64,000 nucleotides of DNA from Campanula takesimana (lineage: Eukaryota > Streptophyta > Magnoliopsida > Asterales > Campanulaceae): contig JAOWBW010000568.1 in assembly GCA_026119855.1 (NCBI GenBank), positions 682,001 through 746,000 on the forward strand. Reading direction: 5' to 3'. The notes below the pieces were generated by a model, which was given only the letters and a program-made list of their open reading frames with translations, was not told the DNA's origin and made no database searches. Shown here one piece after another: positions 48,493 to 59,599 of this stretch (positions are counted from its first letter, which is position 1; each line of letters opens with the position of its first letter). The position numbers were made by a program, and so were the translations under genes.

Positions 48493-48838
48493 ATAATTGT
48501 ATGTCATCATAGATTTTTCATTGAAATTGCTCATATCAGCAGTTGTTTTAGTTGTTTTCAGAAGGCATGAAAATCTTTATACCATATATGTTATAAAATG
48601 ACACCATCATCGAACTTCCCAAATTACCAACCAACGAAGAAGAGTGAGAGGGGAGGTGAGAGTCAACCAAGGAAGATGAGGGAGTTATGGAGTAATAATC
48701 AAACTTCAGTAAGAGTAGTTATGGAAATGAAAATTGTTTGTTAAAATGTTTGAATAGTTAAATGGTACTATAATTATGGACGGAGGGTGTACTAAAGAGT
48801 CCACATACTACCGGAAAGAGTTCAACAATAGAGACATA

Positions 48839-49088
48839 CTCTCTCTGTCCCGGAACAAGTATCGCCTTTTTTTGTACGTTAGTACAAAGGAACTTTGAGC
48901 AATAAATTTAGGTTTGTTTAATTATCCTAATAAAATTATAAAACTTGTTATTGATACACCATTATAAATACTATTAGTAACAATTTTTAAGTTTTCATTA
49001 GAATAATTAAATTAACCTGACATTATTGCTCAAAGTTCCTTGGTACTAACGTACAAAAAGGACAATATTTATAACGAGACAGAGGGAG
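48839..49088. mobile_element. Stowaway MITE
   Basis: CTCTCTCTGTCCCGG to GAGACAGAGGGAG, flanked by TA, with inverted arms (TTTGTACGTTAGTAC and inverse). Related to the 7371 and 31582 elements. Confidence 0.88.
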
Positions 49089-49892
49089 TACAATATAAAT
49101 AATAGGATAGAGATGAAGAATAATAAAATGCAGTTTATGTCATACCTTTGAGTAAGACGAAAACTTGCGTATTCATGACAAAGACCAAGGCAAAACTGCT
49201 TGGAAATCTCAGAATGTCGGGAGATCTCGAGAGAGACAAACCATAGAGGCTTAGAACAACCTCAAACGATCTGTTTCATCCGCGTAAAGAAGAAGATTTG
49301 CTTCGTGAGCTTTTGTGAATTTGGGTGCGCATGGTACTGTCTCAAACACAGTGATTTGGAGTCAATGCTGCTGTATTGTTCGTACGATTTGTTGGATACG
49401 CTATTCTATATGTAAAATATGAGCGAGTCATAAGAATAATAATTAAAGACGAACCCAGTTGCGCTCCTAGGCTTAAGGCGCAAGGCGCACCGTGGCTCCT
49501 GAATCTATCAACGTGAGGCACAGTTACCTAGTCGAGGGCCTAGTGTGCTTAAGACTGAGGCGTGCCTTGATGCTTGGCACCTAGGCAAAAATCCCAAATC
49601 CCATTTTTTATCCTAATCTCCAGGAAGACGAGCGAACCCCAGGTCGTCGCCTACAAAAGGGAATTGTTTCGTATGAACTTATTACTTACTCTTAGATTTT
49701 GTATCGGAATGACAAGAAGCTTTAATTATAAAATGAACCAAAAACTAAAGAGAAAAAAGAACTATATGGAACTAAAAGACTCACAAATTTCTTACATTTT
49801 GATTATTGCTTGTAGAGTATTTGCTTTTAATTGCTTACGTAGTGGGTGATAATCTGTCAAGTATCATATCAGTTTTTGTTTCCCATCTTCAG

Positions 49893-49984
49893 GTTGTCAT
49901 ACAACAAGACGTCTGAAGACTGTGCAAGCGCATTATTCTATGGAATGATGAAATTGGCTTTAGATAATCCACATAAGTCAGCTA
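49893..49984 (+). CDS. Copy B exon 11
   Basis: LSYNKTSEDCASALFYGMMK to HKSA, splits a Ser codon at each side in phase with exons 10 and 12. Confidence 0.88.
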
Positions 49985-50932
49985 GTATGTTTTTCTCTTC
50001 ACTCTTCACTCTTCCTTCTTTTCATTGTCAGTATAGATTTAACTTGGAATGTACTTATGCTGCCTGGTATAGGTTTAACTTGGAATAATTCCTCGTTCAT
50101 TCTTGTTCTTTCAGAACATTTCAAGCAAATATTTTTCAAGGGGGTTTGATTCATATCTGATCTTACGTAACCTAATGAACTAAAAAAATAGCAATTTCAG
50201 TTTTCTGCCAAAGTTTTTATGAGGCAGGAAGTACAAATTTCTAACAGGTATTGTAGCTATTCTATACTATGATGGGAAAGACATTAATTAAGTAAACAAG
50301 TTAGGAATTTTTGATATTCATTCACTATAAAATGATGTTTATAATGTTCATGTCCTGAGATCTAACTGGCGAGATATGAATTTGCATGATACTTCCGCAA
50401 TGTGAATTCCAGGGAAATTCACTAAGAAATGGACATGATATAGGATAGATCTGACATGTTCAGTGCTCTCATTGTTTTTTGTGAAGTCTTAGCGTGGTGT
50501 TGTATCTTTCTCAATTATACTGCAAAAGAGGTGTATGTGTGAAAATAGGTGGAACATAGAAGTGCAGGTGAAATCACCAAAAATAAACTGTAGCTTAAAT
50601 TTGTAACTAAGGCCTGAACATGCTGGGGCGAGCAAGCCGGACAACTTGAAAGCGTCATGTGTGTATGTCGCCATCAACTAACTGTCAGTATCTTGGGGGG
50701 TACACAAAGTATCACAAGTTAACCCAAACAGATTGAATTCCATGATGAGGAAGTTTATTGAATTAAGTGTTGGGTCAGACATTTTAGACAGAACATGCTA
50801 GAAACTTGTTTAAATCTTTTCTTCTTATTCCAATATAAATTTCAATGGTTCAAGCGAGTGAATGCCATTTATGTGCTTTTGTATCACCAGGAAACAATTT
50901 TTATGCAATTGAAATGTAATGTTTTCTTGCAG

Positions 50933-51015
50933 GTGAATTGGTTAAAAATACAGAGGAAGTTATTATGAAATGGAAAAGACTTCTGAAGTACTACCTTCCT
51001 AGCATAGATGAAGAG
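50933..51015 (+). CDS. Copy B exon 12
   Basis: ELVKNTEEVIMKWKRLLKYY to SIDEE, donor GTAGGC. W2 helices. Confidence 0.88.
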
Positions 51016-51382
51016 GTAGGCACATCTTAGAGCTCTTAATTATTTTCTCACTTGCAGTTATGTGCATTACTCATAATAACTTATTTGATTAACCATTATG
51101 CAGTAGGATACTATATATATTTTATTTTCTTGTAGCTGTCCGCCAATCTTATCCGATGATATCTGTAAATTTTATAAAAAGGGACTGTAGTTCAGAATTC
51201 TATAGCTTTGAATGCCCCTTAACCCTACTTTAGTCCAGAGTTCCATGTCTTTGGATGTCTCTCAACTTTTTTGATACTCCCTTGACCCTTCGTACCAAAA
51301 TGAATGTCCAAAACCTTTTCTAATTTTCTCTTGATCAAGAACACATTTGAAAAGTTTTTGGGCGTTCATTTGGGACCGAGGT

Positions 51383-51386
<4 letters not shown>

Positions 51387-51428
<42 letters not shown>
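51387..51428. repeat. (AT)n microsatellite
   Basis: About 21 AT units in intron 12. Confidence 0.95.
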
Positions 51429-51432
<4 letters not shown>

Positions 51433-51840
51433 GTTAATATACTCAACTGAATCTTATTCTTAACTACCTGGGTCTATGTTGGGGCAAATAGCACATTACT
51501 ACCTCGAAGTTTCACACGAATTGCAATGTAAGTCCTAACGTACCATTTGTTGCAATTTCATCTCTCATGTTGTCAGTTTGTGGCGAAGTGAGGCATTTTT
51601 GGATGGTCGTTAAATAAATTGAACGGAAGGTAACAAAATGGATGAAAAACTTGACGAGTATATTTGAAAATTACATTTCTCATCCCTGAAATTTAGTTGT
51701 TTTTAAAATATATTACTATTCTACTATTCTGTTAATTATAACGATAGGCGAAAAATAAGCAAAACCTCCTTTCACCTAACACGTCTCCTTTCCCTATTCC
51801 TCAAACAAGATCTCCATTTTTTCGGAAAGCATCATACACT

Positions 51841-52024
51841 AAAAAAAAAGGGCAGCTCGGTGCACAAGGCATCCCCGCATAGCGAGGGTCCGGGGAAGGG
51901 TCCCCACCACAAGGGTGAAATGTAGGCAAACCTTACCTTGCATTGCAAGAGGCTGCTTCCAGGACTTGAACCCGTGACCTCCAGGTCACACGGCAACACC
52001 TTAACCGGTGTACCAAGGCTCCCC
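51841..52024 (-). mobile_element. Au-like tRNA-derived SINE with 20-bp target duplication
   Basis: On the minus strand it runs GGGGAGCCTTGGTACACCGG, then a B-box-like GGTCACGGGTTCAAGTCCTG block, then CCCTTCCCCGGACCC and a short tail ending in poly-T or poly-A (51841). These blocks match the plant Au SINE family. Perfect 20-bp duplications TTCGGAAAGCATCATACACT lie at 51821-51840 and 52025-52044. Confidence 0.93.
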
Positions 52025-52214
52025 TTCGGAAAGCATCATACACTATCCGTGAAAATTCTTCCGCCCCCTCATCTTATCCTCTTATTTTCTTCCCCCATCA
52101 CTCATGGCTCACCCTCCACTGTCGACTCCCCACCCTCCTATGACGTCTCTTTCTTCTATATTGCCACAATCTTCAAAATCTAATCTCTATTTACCATCAC
52201 CCCGGAGTCGAACC

Positions 52215-53029
52215 TAGGGATGGCAACGGGTCGGGTTCGGCTCGGATCGAGCCTGATCCGAACTATGAAACCCTATTACCGAACCCGATCCGATCCGAAA
52301 CTCTATGATCCGAGCCCCGATCTGATCCGAGGTTGTCACCTTTTTTTTTTAAAACTCAGCACAACAAAAAACCACTTCTTCATGGAACAAAACCACCCGC
52401 TCAACTACGATTACAAAAGTAAAAATCAATTCTTTCATTATCGAAGGAGTAATCTTGCTTCAATATTCAACAGTCAGATTTCAAAAGAAATCACTTTTGG
52501 TCAATCAATCAAACAAAACCAAGAGAGAGACGAGAAGACCAAAATCAAAATAAAACACAGAGACAGAGGGATTAATCTTGATAAATTACCTCATTAGAGC
52601 TTGTTTAACGGATTTGGGTAAATGGACGTCTTTGAAGAAGGAGAGCCAAGGAGGGGTCGAGCACTCGAACAGTCAGTCGGTCACCGGGCAAGTGGAAGTG
52701 GCGACGACGTAAAGAGAGAGAGAGAGAGAGAGAGAGACGACGAGAAGAACGCATAGAGAGACAGAGAGACGAGTCGGCGTTGCTTTTTTAAGAGTCTGAA
52801 AAGGATATTGAAATTTAAACCCTAGATCTTTTCTTATATATATGGGCTATTGAGGGGCTATAATAAAAATTCTAAGGTTAATGAGGTCGGGTCGGGTTCG
52901 GATCGGATCAGAGGTGCTACCGAAACCGATCCGAACCCGATCGGATTTTTAAAATTTCAAACCAAACCCGAAATTTACGGATCGGAACGCCTTCGATTCG
53001 GATCGGATTCAGTCAAATTGCCATCCCTA
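52215..53029. mobile_element. Non-autonomous hAT element with 8-bp target duplication
   Basis: Ends TAGGGATGGCAA and TTGCCATCCCTA, with perfect 8-bp duplication GTCGAACC at 52207-52214 and 53030-53037. The subterminal parts are packed with GGATCGGATC and CGGGTTCGG motifs. No transposase. A GA microsatellite lies at 52713-52737. Confidence 0.92.
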
Positions 53030-54522
53030 GTCGAACCCACCCCTTCTCTTTTACTAGAAGGCGAATCGAACTCCCTGACGAGGAACCCACCCAGTTGAGT
53101 CCTACTCTCCTAGTTTCGATGTGCCATGTCCGTTGTCGTCGTCCGAAGTTGTAGTCGGAGAAGACGAGGCGTCACTGCCGCGCCGGAAACTGTAGATCTT
53201 AAACTGGGTGATTGTAGATCTAGAAATCTGGGTAATTGTTGACCTAAATCTTTGAAAAAAATCCGAAATTGTTGATTATGACGGTTATGAATGAGTCTTA
53301 TTTGGTGACTTTTGTGGGAAATTAAGTTTCTTTATTGTCTTGATTAAAAAAATTGTTGGATTAACTTGTGATGCTATGTATTATGAGTATGATAATTTTG
53401 ATTTTAGATTGGTGCAGTTGTGGTTTAGTGGTTGTGATGATGATGATGAGATTGGTGGTTAGGTAGTGGTGGAGACAGTGGTGATGATATGGATGATGGT
53501 GGATATGGTGGCGGTGGAGGAGGGTGGTGGCAGGTAGAGGCAGAGGAGGGCAGTGAAGTGGTGATGGAGATTATTCTTGTTTGTTTTGGGTTTTGGTTTC
53601 AGGTTGAAGATGGAAGAAAATTGAACATATTGACCCCTTAATTTATATAGAATTGATATGTTAATCCAAATGAGGTTACTGTATTTTTTTTCAAAACAAA
53701 GGTTATTGTATAGTAAAATAAGTTTTACAACCAGAGAAATTGTAAATTTAATATGAAATTGTTGCAAAATAGAAAGTCTTGAATTTCAGGGGTGGAAATT
53801 GCAGTTTTCAAATATACTCGTTAAGTTTTCAATCAACTTTGTTACCTTCCGTTTATTTTATTTAACAACCATCCAAAAATACCCCACTTTGCCACAAAAT
53901 GATAACATGAGAAATGAAATTGCAACAAAGGGTACGTTGGGACTTACATTGCAATTCATGTGAAACTTTGGGGGAGTAATGTGCTATTTGCCCGTTCTGA
54001 TCTGGTACTTGTCCATCAGATTCTGGGAAAGACCGGATTGTACATTGGATTGATTAAAAATTTCTGTAAACAGAGTGGTGATACTTGGAGGCAGCCTATG
54101 ACTCTATATTTTGGAGTCTATGTACAGTAATTCAAGTTGTATAATACACACACACACACACATAGAGAGAGGATACCCACTTCATGGGTATGTTAGCAAA
54201 TGGCCAAGCGTCGATCGTACATGTTATTACTGAACATTGCCAGTTCAGTAAGCATTAGTATTTACGAGTATACTACACTTGCTAATTGGCAAGCTAATTT
54301 TTGAATGACACAAGTCTTTGATTTTGCTTAGAAAGTCAAATGTCATAATAATATGTGTACTAGGCTAGTGATCATACCATTGATTTCAAATTTTATTTAG
54401 ACTATGGAGTTAGTCATTTAGTTTTCTCTTTTTTTGCTTTTCCTTTTCTTTGAGACCTTTTCCAATTATTGATGATACTCTTTTCCAATTATTGTTGATA
54501 CTCTTTTCTTGGATGACAACAG

Positions 54523-54594
54523 ATTGAAGTGATATTGAAATTTGAAGAAATGTGTTTGGAATCGACGGAGGAGTTCTCTCCATTGTTTGTTCAG
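54523..54594 (+). CDS. Copy B exon 13
   Basis: 24 codons, IEVILKFEEMC to FSPLFVQ, donor GTAGAT. The next W2 exon is missing. Confidence 0.88.
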
Positions 54595-54697
54595 GTAGAT
54601 TGATTTAGACAGTTTTACGATCTTATCGTTATTATAATTCTTATTATTGCTGTTGTTGGTGGTGTTGCTGGTGTTATTATTATTATTAGTACTATTA

Positions 54698-55309
54698 CTA
54701 CCTCCCTCCCATTTAAAGAGTAACTTTCCTCTTGGGGCCAATTTTTTTCCAACCAATTGGGTATACTAACCTTCCTTTCCCATCTAGTTTCAATAAAAAT
54801 ATTCCCTCTTTGTGTTGCATTCAATTAGCTTCTCTTTGGGCGTCAGATAAAAAGGTGCTTTTAGGGGTTGTTCCAAATTTGAAGCGGGACTAAGCTGCTG
54901 TGATTGTCTAGTTATTGTTTGCTAATGTTTATTTTTTCATTATTTTGTGTACTTTATTGGACAGCTTGTCAATCTCTCATATATTCATCTCTTCAGTAAT
55001 ATAGCTCTTTTTTATCAAAACAAACAAAAAAAAGAGTTACCAACTTTCCTTAGTTTGTGTGTATGGTCAAACCCCGCATCTTCAAGGGGACGGAGAGAGT
55101 ATAAGCTGCTGTGATTGTCTAGTTATTGTTTGCTAATGTTTATTTTTTCATTTATTTTGTGTACTTTTATTGGACAGCTTGTCAATCTCTCATATATTCA
55201 TCTCTTCAGTAATATAGCTCTTTTTTATCAAACAAACAAAAAAAAAGAGTTACCAACTTTCCTTAGTTGGTGTATGGTCAAACCCCGCATCTCAAGGGGA
55301 CGGAGAGAG
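54698..55309. mobile_element. Stowaway-like MITE with 211-bp internal tandem duplication
   Basis: Left end TA|CTACCTCCCTCCC, right end GGGGACGGAGAGAG|TA. The right part is present twice (54891-55101, 55102-55311), including the terminal inverted repeat. Confidence 0.75.
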
Positions 55310-55882
55310 TATATTGTTCATATGTGAAAGTTAACAGGCTCTAATAACCACATTGTGTTTTTTAGAAAGTTCATAATTACTTATATTTTTTGTAGCCAAC
55401 AGAAATAACACCTCATACCGTAGGCAGACCTGGATAAGGAGCTCACAAATACAGTCGATACTCTAACCCCTCCTAAGAGAAATGACAAGTTATTGAATCC
55501 ATAGTTAGTTAATACGTGTATTATACGCTAGTATAGTACGCTTATACGTGTAGATTTGGAAAAGGGAGGAGTAAATGGATAAAAGGCCTTTTAATGCATA
55601 ACTGACACGTCAAGGGATATTTGACATTTCAAAATTACGTAACTTTTGAACATATCCGATCACAATCGTGTAATTATAAGTAATTGATTCATTACTAAAA
55701 AACGGCAATTAATTCCAAACTAAATTATTATTTGTTAACTCAATTTCCATTTATTTCTAATAAAAAAAAACTTGTATCCAAACTTTTTCGAAGGTAATTT
55801 CAATGCAATTATTTTGAAATTAAATGATCTTCATTATAAATGTTTGTATTATTATTTACATTTGTATAATATATAAAATATA
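55310..55882. other. Region where exon 14 is expected
   Basis: AT-rich sequence without a recognisable eIF2B exon. Contains GCTAGTATAGTACGC-type palindromic stretches near 55526. Confidence 0.35.
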
Positions 55883-56123
55883 CTCACTCCGTCCCACTCG
55901 AAACATGATTTTAGGTCAATTTAATTATACTTTAACCAATAATTTGAAGAAAAAAACAATAATCCTAATAAAAGATTAATTTTTTTTTATGTATCACGAT
56001 TAATAATAAAACTCAATAACTACATTTAGACTTTCATTAGGATAATTATTTTTTTTTATTGTATCACGATTAATAATAAACTCAATAATACATTAGACTT
56101 TCATTAGGATAACTACATTTAGA
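55883..56123. mobile_element. Truncated Stowaway MITE at the rearrangement junction
   Basis: Left end TA|CTCACTCCGTCCCACTCG. An inner segment is tandemly repeated (about 55981-56047, 56048-56115). The right end is missing and meets the exon 3 fragment. Confidence 0.6.
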
Positions 56124-56159
56124 CTTGATAAGGCATTATTAGCAGATAATCCCTCTATA
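56124..56159 (+). pseudogene. 36-bp fragment of eIF2B-epsilon exon 3
   Basis: Identical to 33312-33347 and 8980-9015 (codes for LDKALLADNPSI in the real exon). It is followed by the same tail as copy A. Confidence 0.93.
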
Positions 56160-56394
56160 GTTAAAAATGCATATGTACCCAAAGGCACAACCTTAATTTA
56201 AAATTTGACTCGTTTCAAAGACATTGTTTGTGATCTGATCTTCTGACAGAGCAATCCTGATTTCTATTCGTAATTTTTCTAATGTAATGGTTTCAAAAGA
56301 CTAAATTGTACTAGTACGTTTATAAAGGTGGGCCGAGACTTATACTTTGAAACATAGTAAGCATTTAATACTGTTGTTGTATATTGGTTTGCAG

Positions 56395-56427
56395 TGGCTG
56401 AATGAAGCATCTGAGGAAGAGGATTGA
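56395..56427 (+). CDS. Last exon (exon 15) serving copy B
   Basis: After TTTGCAG, encodes WLNEASEEED then TGA. Would join exon 13 in frame if exon 14 were skipped. Confidence 0.75.
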   Translation, partial: WLNEASEEED

Positions 56428-58827
56428 GTGGTGCTTTTATAACACACATGTGATTCATGTATGATTACTTCATCCTTTACCAATTAAATTTCCAAAAGTG
56501 GCTTTTGCTTTTCTAGTATTTTAAACAGGGATTGGCGGTGGTGGGTTGTGGTGGATGGTTAAGAACAGAATAACGTTTGTTAAATATGTCTGTTATATTA
56601 ACGATTCTTAACCATTACGGTCACATTTGAAAATTTTAATCATACTTTTCGTGGTTAAGCTATTCACGCCCGTTAACTATTAATAGTACTCCCTCCCTCC
56701 CCCACAGTTTGAAACTTCAAAAACCTAATTTTTTTTCTTCTCTTCCTCGATCTAGAACTGCGGCCTCTTCTCCCCGACGCCGCACTCTTCATTCACAACC
56801 ACCGTTGCCTCACCAATTGCTTACAACCGCTGCCTGCCAGGCCACTCCCACCATCATCTAGCATCGGTTTGTCTTCCGCCCCTTCACATGAGCTTTCCTA
56901 TCTCCTGCACCCCTTCCGCCGCCACTATTCCCATCCCCACCCACCGTCAGTCCCACCGTATGACGCCATCCCATTTCACAAATAAACCTCTCCCTCTCTC
57001 TCAAACCAATTTCATAACCATTCCTTCCTTCTGTCGTACACCTGCACCTCTGTCGCCTCTTCGCAACTCCTCCAAAGTTGTAATTTTAGGAGTTTCAATT
57101 TATGTCTCTATTGGTAAGTATGGGTTTTTTTCTAGGGCTTATTTGAATAAGTCAAAATCTCTTGGTAAGAATGAGTTTGATTCATTATTGTCTGTGTTTG
57201 ATTTTGAATTTGTATTTGAATTTCTGAAAATTTTGTTCTTCTGGGATTTATATTTATTTGTGGTGTTTGTGTTTATTGAATCTCCATATTTGAGGATTTT
57301 AAGGATGATAGTGATGAGATTGGGTTGATGGAGGTTGAAGATGGACCGGTGGTGAGGAGATGGTGGATGACGGTGTGTTGGGATTTATAAGCGATGAAAT
57401 TAATAAAACTATAAATTAATTATGTTGAAGCTGAAGAAGTGATCGTTCAAAAACAATAGTAGAAGAAATAAATATTTACTATTAAAGCAATAATAGTATT
57501 AAAGAATGGCGCACAAAATAATTAAATAAATAATGGTTGCTAAAACAACAAAGTATTACATATTTAATAATTTATTTTTATTTCTTATAGAAATTTATAA
57601 AATATTGCATATTTATTTAAACAAAAAATCAATTTATCATTTGGAAGAAAATTAATTTATAAAATAATGGTTGCCCAAAAGAATTAAAATAATTACTTAT
57701 TAAATTTATTTACCTTTTTTATAAAAATAGATGAAAATAGATGATAATTAATTTATTTTGTCTTAAAGTTTTACTTAATATGTTAATAATTTTTTTTTAT
57801 TTTCAACCTTATTAAGTTTGGAATTTTCATTAAGCCCCTTGAAAGAAATTTTAACTTCAAACTACCCAATTATGTTAGTCATGTGCATGACACATGTTTT
57901 TTAACTGAGTTTTTAACGAATTCCGTCAAAAGGGCCTTAACTGGCGAGTATTTTTCACATCAAGGTCTGATCTGGCGAAAAAAAACTTCAGGGTTCGTTT
58001 GGAAGGGTGGTATATCACTTTAGGGTTTAAATTGTCATTAACCCTTAAATAAATGTTTTTTGGGGGGAAAAAAAACAGAAACAAACCATTATCTTTAAAT
58101 GTTATTTACTAAATTTGTTTTACTAGTCTCTTTATACATACCAAAATTAAATGTTTAGAAAGAAAATTACAAGAATATATATGAATGAATCCTTGCTAAT
58201 AAATTGTATAAAATGTAAGAATTTTCAGGATGTCTTTTAAAATGAGATATGGACATTCATTTATTGCGGAGGAAGTAATATTTCAAGGATGTGTTTTACT
58301 TGTGCTATGATAGTATAGTATTAAAATTAGAGGCGGTCTCCTGTGAAATCGTCTCACGGTGTGAGACGAGTTACCCCCGGGCTGCCCCCTGGCCCACCCG
58401 CTTACCCACCCTTTGTTTACTTTTTTTTGTTCGCTAATATTCCCCCCCCCCCCCCCCCCGATTTTTTTCTTGAAATGTAACAATTTTTATTTTAAAATGT
58501 AACAATAATTTTGCAGAAAATTGATTAAAGATAACATAAAATTTATTGCAAAACTATTGTTACATTTTATAATATGAGAATGTAACTTATTTTCTGAATT
58601 ATAACCGTTTTTATTCTTAAATGTAACCTTTCTTTCTGAAATATAGTGATTTTAGTTTGAAATGTAACCACAATCTCGTAGAAAAAAGATTGAAGATAAC
58701 ATAAGATTTACTGCAAAACTACTGTTACATTTTATTATAAAAACTGTGCATTCATTTGTAGGTTTTTTTTTTTTTTTTTTTTTTTTCAGTTGTTACATTC
58801 ATCTGTATAACATATTATACTCATATA
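56428..58827. other. 3' flank, paralogue of 9281-11991
   Basis: Repeats the copy A flank minus the Stowaway at 10449-10759. Contains an uninterrupted 146-codon ORF (56888-57328), frameshifted in the other copy, and a C-run (about 58442-58459). No recognised gene. Confidence 0.5.
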
Positions 58828-59064
58828 CTACCTCTGTCCCATAACAAGGGGAACTTTTGATCAAACCCACTTAAACTTTGACTAACATTTTATGCTAAAT
58901 TATTTCTATCCATAAAAATTAAAAGCATAGTTATTGATATTGTTTCTATTACTGATTTAATAACCATTTTTAATTGTTATGGAGATTAATAGTTTGGTAT
59001 AAAACATTAGTCAAAGTTCAAGTAAGTTTGATCAAAAGTGCCTATTGGTCCGAGAGAGAGGGAG
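58828..59064. mobile_element. Stowaway MITE, intact counterpart of 11992-12124
   Basis: CTACCTCTGTCCCATAAC to GAGAGAGGGAG, flanked by TA. Shows what the first duplicon lost at the Copia junction. Confidence 0.85.
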
Positions 59065-59599
59065 TATATAGTGTATTACATTTCAATCATTACTTTCTCT
59101 AATTTAAAATATTTTTGATCATTTTTTTTTTTATTTTTTTTTTTTTATTTTTTTTTATACAAAGAGTAACAATTCAAATTTAATAGATTATATACATGAA
59201 TTCTTATTTTTTTTAAAAAGAGAAAAGTATTCCCTTCGTCTCATTTTAAGGTTCTTACTTTATTTTTTGGTCTGTCCCAGTTTAAGGTTCTTAGTTGCTT
59301 TATTCCATAAATGAAAAAGAATTAATAGTGCTTTGGAAAATCATGCCCTAAAAAATTTCATTTAATTACAAAAAAACCATTCCTTACCTAACTTACTTTC
59401 ACCCACTTGCTTTATAAATAGTGTTTTAGACATTTATATTCTTCAATCTCTACTTTTGGTTGACTCATTTCTATTGTTTTTGCCTTTGTTTCTTAATAAG
59501 CGAGCATAGTCAAACTAAGAACCTGTTATATAATCATTTGTAGTACAAGTTATACTCATATATATATATATATATAAGTCTGTTACATGTTTTTGTTAT

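Larger units (their letters stand above)
51482..53993. mobile_element. Long-TIR (MULE-like) element in intron 12 hosting a SINE and a hAT MITE
   Basis: Terminal inverted repeats of about 215 bp: GGGCAAATAGCACATTACT from 51482 and AGTAATGTGCTATTTGCCC to 53993, matching throughout with scattered changes. No transposase recognised. I could not see a clean target duplication, so the superfamily is inferred from TIR length. Confidence 0.75.

Noticed and set aside
51940..52024. tRNA-like sequence with B box
   Set aside because: It is the head of a SINE flanked by 20-bp target duplications, not a functional tRNA gene.
51470..54005. 9-bp target duplication around the long-TIR element in intron 12
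   Set aside because: The flanks (TCTATGTTG and GTTCTGATC) do not match, so I did not claim one.
56888..57328. 146-codon ORF in the third segment
   Set aside because: The paralogous sequence at 9737-10179 is frameshifted, no family is recognised, and the second half is a Phe/Leu-rich reading of AT-rich DNA. Cannot be supported as a gene.
59230..59540. Possible Stowaway starting TTCCCTTCGTCTCATTTTAAGG
   Set aside because: The left end is plausible, but I could not find the matching right end.
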